From Opitutia bacterium (lineage in GTDB: Bacteria; Verrucomicrobiota; Verrucomicrobiia; Opitutales; JANYDI01), in contig JANYDI010000163.1 in assembly GCA_025363695.1 (NCBI GenBank), forward strand, positions 1-9,416: DNA of 9,416 bases, given 5' to 3'. Shown one piece after another: positions 4,571 through 9,416 of this stretch; within the stretch, counting starts at the first letter, position 1, and every line of letters begins with the position of its first letter. Under the pieces are notes generated by a model. That model was not told where the DNA came from. It made no database searches and was given only the letters and a program-made list of their open reading frames with translations. The position numbers were made by a program, and so were the translations under genes.

Positions 4571-6769
4571 TTACTCCAAGCGTTGAGTTGCTTCTTCCAA
4601 AAGCGTTGGGACGTGGGCAAGGAGCAGCGCATTGAGGTTGGGGGACTTGGTTAGGTAGATGTTGGCGCCTGCTTGTTCGCCTTGGAGGAGGTCTTCGGGG
4701 CGATCTTTGTAGGACACGAGAATGACGGGTAGGGATTTTAGGCGTACGTCTTTGCGTAAGCGTTTGAGTAAATCGAGGCCATTGAGGCGGGGCATATCGA
4801 TGTCTGTGATGAGGAGGTCGTACTTTTTGTATTGCAGAGAATTCCAGGCATCGGCGCCGTCTACGGCAACATCGATGTGATAGCCTGCTAGGCGTAGCGT
4901 ATTGCTTTCGCTCTCACGTACGGTGGCGGAGTCATCGACGATGAGGAGGGTGCCCTTATAGCCATCGTGGGGAGCCTTAGGATTTTTTTGGTTGAGTTGG
5001 TTTTCGAGGCCTTGGAGGATGTCGTCCATATCCAGTACGACAATGGGCGGGCCCTCGGGCATGAGGGTTACAGCGCTCAGATTGGGGACTTTGCCTAGTT
5101 GGGCGTCGAGGATTTGCACAACGAGTTCTCTTTCACCTAAAACCACATCAACGGGGATGCCGTAGAGCTTGTTTTTATGGTGGGCAACGAGTATTGTTGT
5201 TTCATTACTGAGTATTATTTTATGATCGGGCTTCCAGATTGTAACCATATCGGTAACGGGGATGGCTTTGTCCTCGTGATCAAAATACAGTTGATCGTCT
5301 ATTTCGTAATACGCATCCTCTGTTACTTTAACGGTAAACTTTAAGCGATTAAGGGGCAGGGCATACGATTCAAAATCGACAATGACAACAAGCGCATGCA
5401 CGATTAAGCGGCTGATGGGCAGCTCGAGCCTAAAGGTGCTTCCTTGGCCTGGGACGGTGAGGATGTGGAGTTGGCCGCCTATTTTTTGAGCTTGGTCTTG
5501 AACGCTGTTTAGGCCGATGCCACGGCCTGAAAACTCCGTAACGATGCTGCGAGAACTAAAGCCTGGGAGGCACAAAAACTGTAGGAGTTCTTGCTCGGAT
5601 AGGGAGCTAAGGACCTCTTCGCTGATAAGGCCGCGGGCGCGTTGTTTTATCCATTCAAGATCAATGCCTTGACCATCATCGGAGATATCGATAAATAGCC
5701 TACCGGATTGATGGCGTGCAAAGAGGGTGAGGGCGCCATCGAGGGATTTACCTAGGTTGAGACGTTGCTGGGGGCTTTCGATGCCATGATCGGCGGCATT
5801 GCGGATCAGGTGGCTAAGGGGAGATTCCAGTTGGACCAAAATGTCTGTGTCAATGAGGGTTTCGGTGCCTTGCATCTCCAGGGTAATGTTTTTTTCGAGA
5901 CGCTTGGCCAAGTCTCGGACCAGACGCGGAATGCCGCCTAGGGCATCGGACAAGGGGCGCATGCGGCTGGTGAGGACTTCGTTGTAGTTGCGTTTGCATA
6001 GCCAAGCTATTTTTTCGGTAATGAGTTCGTATTTTTTAAAATTAGACGAAAGAAAGAGTAATAAAAACTCAGAACGTGTGCGTGCTTCCTGAACAATGGC
6101 CTTTAAAGGGCTGTAGTGCGGCAGGTAAGAAATAGCTTCTTGGATTTGGGTGAGGACTTCTTCGAGTTGTTGCTGTTGGTTTTTGAGGGCTACCAGTTCG
6201 GTTCCAAAGCCTAGGAGTCGTTTTGCTTGGATGAGCGTCTCAGCTGAGATCATCATGATGGAAGCGAGACGTTCACTGAAAATGCGGATAGAGGCCTCGG
6301 GCTGCTGCTGAGTGGAGCTGTCGGGCTTCATCGAAAAAAAGCCTTCTGAGGGCGCTGCGGGTTGCCCTTCGGCTAGGATTTTGAGACAAGCCCGCAAAGC
6401 AGCTTCTAGTTTTTCGGGGAAGGGAGGTTTTTTTTCTAAAAAAGCTTGGGGGTTGGCGTTTTGAGCGCTTGCAAAGTGTTTTAGGTAGTCAATGACACTG
6501 AGGCATACGTCGATGACCTTGGAGGGCAGAGCACAGCCTTGCTTTAATGCTAAATCGAAACAGTCTTCAAGGAGGTGGGCGGCGCGTACGACTCCAGGCA
6601 TATCGACAACGCTCGCAGCGCCTTTGATCGAATGGGCAGCACGTAAGGCCTTTTGCAGCTCTTCCTGGCTAAAGGCTCTTTCGAGGTTAAGTAGCGCAGC
6701 GATGAGCGTTTCGCTGTGCGTGTCGACTTCCTGGACAAAAAGCCCTAATAAAATTGAGTCGTTTTCCAT
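4571..6769 (-). CDS. Hybrid CheA-type histidine kinase with C-terminal receiver (WspE-like)
   Basis: Chemosensory kinase of 732 residues. The HPt domain (about 1-110) has phosphorylatable H46 in AAHSIKG. A linker and long helical/dimerisation segment (about 135-280) follow. The HATPase region (about 300-450) has the N box with N324 in RNAADHG, the G1 box DISDDGQG (361-368) and the G2 box GRGIGL (415-420). A CheW-like domain (about 452-590) couples it to receptors. The receiver (about 606-725) has D612/D613, phospho-acceptor D656 in TDIDMP, S686 and K708, so it is probably active. The architecture and the HLLEDCFDLA segment after H46 resemble WspE, which in Pseudomonas phosphorylates the diguanylate cyclase WspR. 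No separate P2 CheY-docking domain is evident. The cheW-like gene lies 18 bases upstream and is presumably co-transcribed. No receptor, CheR, CheB or output regulator is nearby, so the output is unknown. Confidence 0.93.
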   Translation of the reverse strand: MENDSILLGLFVQEVDTHSETLIAALLNLERAFSQEELQKALRAAHSIKGAASVVDMPGVVRAAHLLEDCFDLALKQGCALPSKVIDVCLSVIDYLKHFASAQNANPQAFLEKKPPFPEKLEAALRACLKILAEGQPAAPSEGFFSMKPDSSTQQQPEASIRIFSERLASIMMISAETLIQAKRLLGFGTELVALKNQQQQLEEVLTQIQEAISYLPHYSPLKAIVQEARTRSEFLLLFLSSNFKKYELITEKIAWLCKRNYNEVLTSRMRPLSDALGGIPRLVRDLAKRLEKNITLEMQGTETLIDTDILVQLESPLSHLIRNAADHGIESPQQRLNLGKSLDGALTLFARHQSGRLFIDISDDGQGIDLEWIKQRARGLISEEVLSSLSEQELLQFLCLPGFSSRSIVTEFSGRGIGLNSVQDQAQKIGGQLHILTVPGQGSTFRLELPISRLIVHALVVIVDFESYALPLNRLKFTVKVTEDAYYEIDDQLYFDHEDKAIPVTDMVTIWKPDHKIILSNETTILVAHHKNKLYGIPVDVVLGERELVVQILDAQLGKVPNLSAVTLMPEGPPIVVLDMDDILQGLENQLNQKNPKAPHDGYKGTLLIVDDSATVRESESNTLRLAGYHIDVAVDGADAWNSLQYKKYDLLITDIDMPRLNGLDLLKRLRKDVRLKSLPVILVSYKDRPEDLLQGEQAGANIYLTKSPNLNALLLAHVPTLLEEATQRLE

Positions 6770-6787
6770 GATTTTTAGAATGAATCC

Positions 6788-7240
6788 TTAGACACCCTTA
6801 AAAAGCGCTGCGATATCGATGATGAATACTGGCTTTTGCTTAAAGATAAAAACGCTGCTGATGTAGGGTTTATCCGTGACGGCGCTAAGGTCTGTTTCGG
6901 GAACGACAAAATTGCCTAAGGCGTAATTAACATAAGCGATTAATCTTTTTTTGTTAAAATGAAGTTCAAGCATTCCTGGGTAGTGAGGAATCCGGTCTTT
7001 AGGCGAGCCTGGGGGGATGTTTAAGAGCTTATGGAGCGAAACAGAAACCAGCACTTCGCCTTGAATAGCCGTAACACCCAAAAAAGACCCTTCATTGCGC
7101 AAAGGAAGTCTGCGCACGGGGTAGACAGGATGGACCTCCAGGATATGAGCACTGAGGATGGAGAAAAGACTATCGTTAAGGTAGAAAATAAACGGGTTGA
7201 CATGCGGAGCTTCGTCGTCGTCAAGGGTATTATCGATCAT
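6788..7240 (-). CDS. CheW-like adaptor protein (WspD-like)
   Basis: A 150-residue single-domain CheW protein that would link a chemoreceptor to the CheA-type kinase encoded 18 bases downstream. Visible CheW features are FIFYLNDSLFSILSAHILEV (17-36), the PVRRLPLRNEGSFLGVTAIQG segment around 41-61 that matches the 'lP....i.G..n.RG' pattern, SVSLHKLLNI (66-75) and the final strands VFIIDIAALF (138-147). The usual NxRG reads AIQG, so a conserved Arg implicated in receptor contacts is Gln60. Two CheW proteins (WspB and WspD) occur in Wsp systems, and this one sits as WspD does, directly before WspE. The N-terminus is acidic (DNTLDDDEA). The ribosome-binding site is weak. A palindromic D-type hairpin lies about 50 bases upstream of the start. 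Confidence 0.88.
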   Translation of the reverse strand: MIDNTLDDDEAPHVNPFIFYLNDSLFSILSAHILEVHPVYPVRRLPLRNEGSFLGVTAIQGEVLVSVSLHKLLNIPPGSPKDRIPHYPGMLELHFNKKRLIAYVNYALGNFVVPETDLSAVTDKPYISSVFIFKQKPVFIIDIAALFKGV

Positions 7241-7288
7241 GCCTGGTTCTAACGGAGGAGTAAGAGGAGGTCAATAAAGAACAGGCTT

Positions 7289-7399
7289 GGTTTGAGGGGG
7301 GCATTCACGTTTGATGCTGCGTCAGGGAAGTGACTCACGCACCGTAGTGCGCTACGCACTTCCCTTCCTTGCCTGAAACGCGAATGCCCCCCTCAAACC
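7289..7399 (-). repeat. Module D long hairpin, copy 3 (inverted)
   Basis: Arms at 7289-7312 and 7376-7399 pair over 24 positions with one mismatch. The core at about 7324-7369 is the exact reverse complement of the cores at 81-126 and 2182-2227. The outer arm starts GGTTTGAGGGG, as in copy 2, but the inner part (CATTCACGTTT) is different and is matched on the partner arm. Confidence 0.85.
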
Positions 7400-7423
7400 G
7401 GCTGGAAGCAGTTCATCAGATAC

Positions 7424-7552
7424 TCCCGGATCGCTTCGCGATCTGGAGGGTGCCTTGTATACCCACTCCCGATAGCGATTTATCTAAAATGCGCTAGCAT
7501 TTTAATAAATCGCTATCGGAAAGGGGATCCAAGGGGCGCAAGCGCCCCTTGG
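7424..7552 (-). repeat. Palindromic modules A-B-C between cheW and lptF (minus orientation)
   Basis: Reading on the minus strand: A (7529-7552, 24 bases), B (7469-7519, nearly identical to 4455-4505) and C (GATC hairpin 7429-7443), then module D. Here the set lies between divergent genes, so it cannot be a 3' terminator for a gene in this window. That argues against the modules being simply terminators. Confidence 0.85.
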
Positions 7553-7654
7553 CCCTTTATACTTCTTCTTTCCCTTCAACACCTTAGCCCTTTCCCTCCT
7601 AAAAACAGCTTGCTTTGGGTCCTTGGCTGTGCGAGGGTGTGCCATGATTGCGGC

Positions 7655-8734
7655 ATGATCTTAGAACGCTACCTTGTTGGCCAGGTGCTTAAAACGGTAG
7701 CCCTGTGCGTCTGTGGGTTTGTGGGCATTCTTTTGGCTGGGAATGCACTTAGGGATATTTTGGCCCATTTTTTGGCTGGGCGTATTACGTTTCTTGAGCT
7801 GGGAACGCTCTTGGGGTTGCTGGTGCCCAACGTATTGCCCTACGCCCTACCGATGGGCGTGGTCTGTGGCTTTGTGATGGTGGCGGGGCGCTTGAGTGCT
7901 GATGAGGAATGGGTGGCCATGCAGGCTTTAGGCTTGGGGCCTTGGCGTTGCTTTCGGCCCTTGGCCTACTTTTTACTGGGTTGTACGCTTTTTACGCTGG
8001 GTCTGCATACCCTTGTTTTGCCAAAAATGGCCAAAAGCTATCGCTGGGTCCTCAAGGAAAGCCTACATGGGCATCCGGAGCGCTTTTTAGAAGCCGGGCA
8101 GTTTATTCGGCATTTTCCGGGATACCTTGTTTATTTTAGAAAAAAAGAACTTGGGACGTATCGAGATTTTTGCCTTTGGAAACTCGATACGCATAACGCC
8201 TTAGAGGCTGTTCTTTGCGCCCAAACGGCAACGCTCGAATCCACAGGCCAAGAGGGGCGCTTGCGCATGGTTTTACACGAAGGCTATGCGCAGTATCAGC
8301 CGCATCAGGGGCCAAAGCTTGTGTTTTTTAAAAAACTACCGCTGGAGCTGCCCTTGGGGCGTATGGCGTCCTTAGCGTCTGAACAGCAACAACTACGTTT
8401 TATGTCGCCAAAGGCCTTGTATCTGGCCAGTAAAACGGCCCATGCTGCGGGTCGCTTCCAAGAAGCCATGCGCTACCGCTTACACCTGGGAAGCCTCATG
8501 GTCCTCTCGGTGTCGCTCGTTCCTTTGGGGCTGCTTGCCTTTGGTCTGGGGCTTCATAGCCGCCGTAGCGAGGCTTCCGCAGGAGCCCTAACGGCGATCG
8601 TCCTGACGCTGCTCTACTATGCCAGCATTATGCTGATTTCCGGCCTCAGCGCCTATCCGAGCCTCCGGCCTGACTGGCTCCTGTGGCTCCCCAATGTTGC
8701 TTTGCTTATAGGAGGGATGCGTGTTTTGAAATAG
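7655..8734 (+). CDS. lptF: LptF/LptG family permease (YjgP/YjgQ), LPS export
   Basis: Inner-membrane subunit of the LptB2FG ABC transporter, which extracts lipopolysaccharide from the inner membrane and passes it to LptC/LptA. The 359-residue protein has the family layout: three N-terminal membrane helices (about 12-32, 52-78, 100-122), a periplasmic beta-rich domain (about 125-270), and three C-terminal helices (about 276-300, 308-332, 340-357). GRLSADEEWVAMQALGLG (78-95) is the hallmark segment after TM2. ATG 7655 gives the usual MILxRY start; upstream in-frame TTG 7610 and GTG 7637 are less likely. LptF and LptG are paralogues and no partner is adjacent, so the exact paralogue is uncertain. 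The coding strand is G-rich in the first half and turns C-rich near the end. The TAG stop coincides with the left end of a palindromic repeat. Confidence 0.9.
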   Translation: MILERYLVGQVLKTVALCVCGFVGILLAGNALRDILAHFLAGRITFLELGTLLGLLVPNVLPYALPMGVVCGFVMVAGRLSADEEWVAMQALGLGPWRCFRPLAYFLLGCTLFTLGLHTLVLPKMAKSYRWVLKESLHGHPERFLEAGQFIRHFPGYLVYFRKKELGTYRDFCLWKLDTHNALEAVLCAQTATLESTGQEGRLRMVLHEGYAQYQPHQGPKLVFFKKLPLELPLGRMASLASEQQQLRFMSPKALYLASKTAHAAGRFQEAMRYRLHLGSLMVLSVSLVPLGLLAFGLGLHSRRSEASAGALTAIVLTLLYYASIMLISGLSAYPSLRPDWLLWLPNVALLIGGMRVLK

Positions 8735-8736
8735 GG

Positions 8737-8801
8737 CCAAGGGGAGCTAGCTCCCCTTGGATCCCCTTTCCGATGGGCGATTTTCAAAAATGCGATGCAT
8801 T
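8737..8801 (+). repeat. Module A plus truncated module B after lptF
   Basis: Hairpin A (8737-8760) and the first 32 bases of hairpin B (8770-8801) match the hemD copy (2000-2064) with a single difference, in the loop of A. B then stops abruptly at 8801, where unrelated AT-rich sequence begins, so its right arm and modules C and D are missing. The join looks like an insertion or deletion boundary linked to the X repeats downstream. Confidence 0.85.
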
Positions 8802-8905
8802 GAAGCTCTTGCATAACCCAATTTAAAGCCAAAAATTATAAATCCGAGCAATCAAATTAGGGCGTGTAATCAATCCTGCTTATTTAACAATCAATCTACA
8901 CTATG

Positions 8906-9178
8906 ATCGCCCTGAAGGGGCGAAGGATGATAGCCCAGGGCGACTCTTGGGTCGCCCTGGGTTCTGGCAGGTAGAGATTTAGAGCCCTACAGGGGCGATT
9001 CAATAAAGTTGATATAGAGCATATATTTTAAAATTTATTGCAATATTTTGTTAATTTTCAGATAAATTTAATACATTTTAAGAATCGCCCCTGTAGGGCT
9101 CTAGATTATTCACCTACCAGAACCCAGGGCGACCCAAGAGTCGCCCTGGGCTATCATCCTTCGCCCCTTCAGGGCGAT
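8906..9178 (+). repeat. X-type nested mirror palindrome (X3), 67-bp arms
   Basis: Arms at 8906-8972 and 9112-9178 are inverted repeats matching at 66 of 67 positions. Each arm contains a GCCCT-GAAG-GGGC hairpin and a longer hairpin starting ATAGCCCAGGGCGAC. A perfect 22-bp inner inverted pair (8980-9001 with 9082-9103) flanks an AT-rich loop of 80 bases. The middle-layer sequence differs from X2 and X4, but the layering is the same. No gene is present. Confidence 0.9.
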
Positions 9179-9183
9179 TATTT

Positions 9184-9222
9184 TGTGGTTTGTTTTTAAA
9201 TAATTATTTATCAACCCTAATA
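9184..9222 (+). repeat. Second copy of conserved X flank
   Basis: It matches 4349-4388 closely (GTGGTTTGTT, TTAAATAA, TATTTAT, AACCCTAA). It sits directly between X3 and X4, and ACAAACCACACTT just before X4 is an inverted partial copy. It marks the border of the X unit. Confidence 0.65.
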
Positions 9223-9240
9223 TATCCAACAAACCACACT

Positions 9241-9416
9241 TAAGGAGGCCTGAAAGGCCGGCAGATCGTAGCCCAGGGCGTAAGCCCTGGGTTTAAGGGT
9301 GAAATTTTTTTGAGCCCTACAGGGGCGACACTCCTATTGACCTTTTGAGTGCCGCCCTTACAGGGCTCCGGTTTATTTTCCATCCAGGACCCAGGGCTTA
9401 CGCCCTGGGCTACGAT
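9241..9416 (+). repeat. X-type nested mirror palindrome (X4), cut by window end
   Basis: It closely resembles X2: left arm 9241-9293, inner inverted pair 9312-9332 with 9348-9368, and the start of the right arm at 9389-9416. GTAG at 9268-9271 precedes the hairpin CCCAGGGC-GTAA-GCCCTGGG. The loop is GTAA here and GTGA in X2, with the matching change TTAC instead of TCAC on the right arm. The rest of the right arm should lie just outside the window. Confidence 0.85.

Noticed and set aside
4404..4586. Short plus-strand open frame
   Set aside because: It runs through palindromic modules C, B and A and into the end of cheA; no ribosome site or protein features.

Overview
The window looks like chromosomal DNA of a Gram-negative (diderm) bacterium. 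An LptF/LptG-type lipopolysaccharide exporter implies an outer membrane, and the genes include C5-branch heme synthesis, the MEP isoprenoid pathway and a Wsp-type chemosensory pair. Base composition is middling. The spacers are packed with palindromes of a kind I associate with the PVC group, so Verrucomicrobiota is my best guess, held weakly because there is no rRNA or marker gene to test it.

Layout. Positions 1-190 are a palindromic repeat. A tRNA-Val(UAC) (268-344) is followed 7 nt later by hemC (352-1242), which overlaps hemD (1239-1988) by four bases. A composite palindromic element fills 1993-2302, then comes ispD (2314-3000). A structured RNA resembling 6S RNA (about 3000-3180) starts on the ispD stop codon. 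After an AT-rich leader lies a Fur-family winged-helix gene (3377-3784) that has lost its usual metal ligands. Positions 3785-4570 are a near-symmetrical block of palindromes between convergent genes. On the minus strand are a hybrid CheA-REC kinase (4571-6769) and, upstream of it, a CheW adaptor (6788-7240), together resembling WspE and WspD. Another palindromic element (7289-7552) separates them from the divergent lptF-like gene (7655-8734). Positions 8735-9416 are again palindromic repeats.

How it works together. HemC and HemD are consecutive enzymes making uroporphyrinogen III. IspD makes an isoprenoid precursor. LptF serves LPS export. The CheW/CheA pair is a signalling module without its receptor, methylation enzymes or output regulator. 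These genes do not form one functional system.

The most unusual part is the non-coding DNA. It is built from recurring modules: a short hairpin (A), a 50-51 nt hairpin (B), a GATC-rich hairpin (C), a roughly 110 nt hairpin (D) with an identical 46-nt core and arms that vary but still pair, and nested REP/BIME-like mirror palindromes (X). A-B(-C) modules sit directly after the stop codons of hemD, the fur-like gene and lptF, and shortly after cheA. Arm changes are largely matched by changes in the partner arm, so the fold itself seems to be preserved. No transposase is visible, so any movement would have to be driven from elsewhere.
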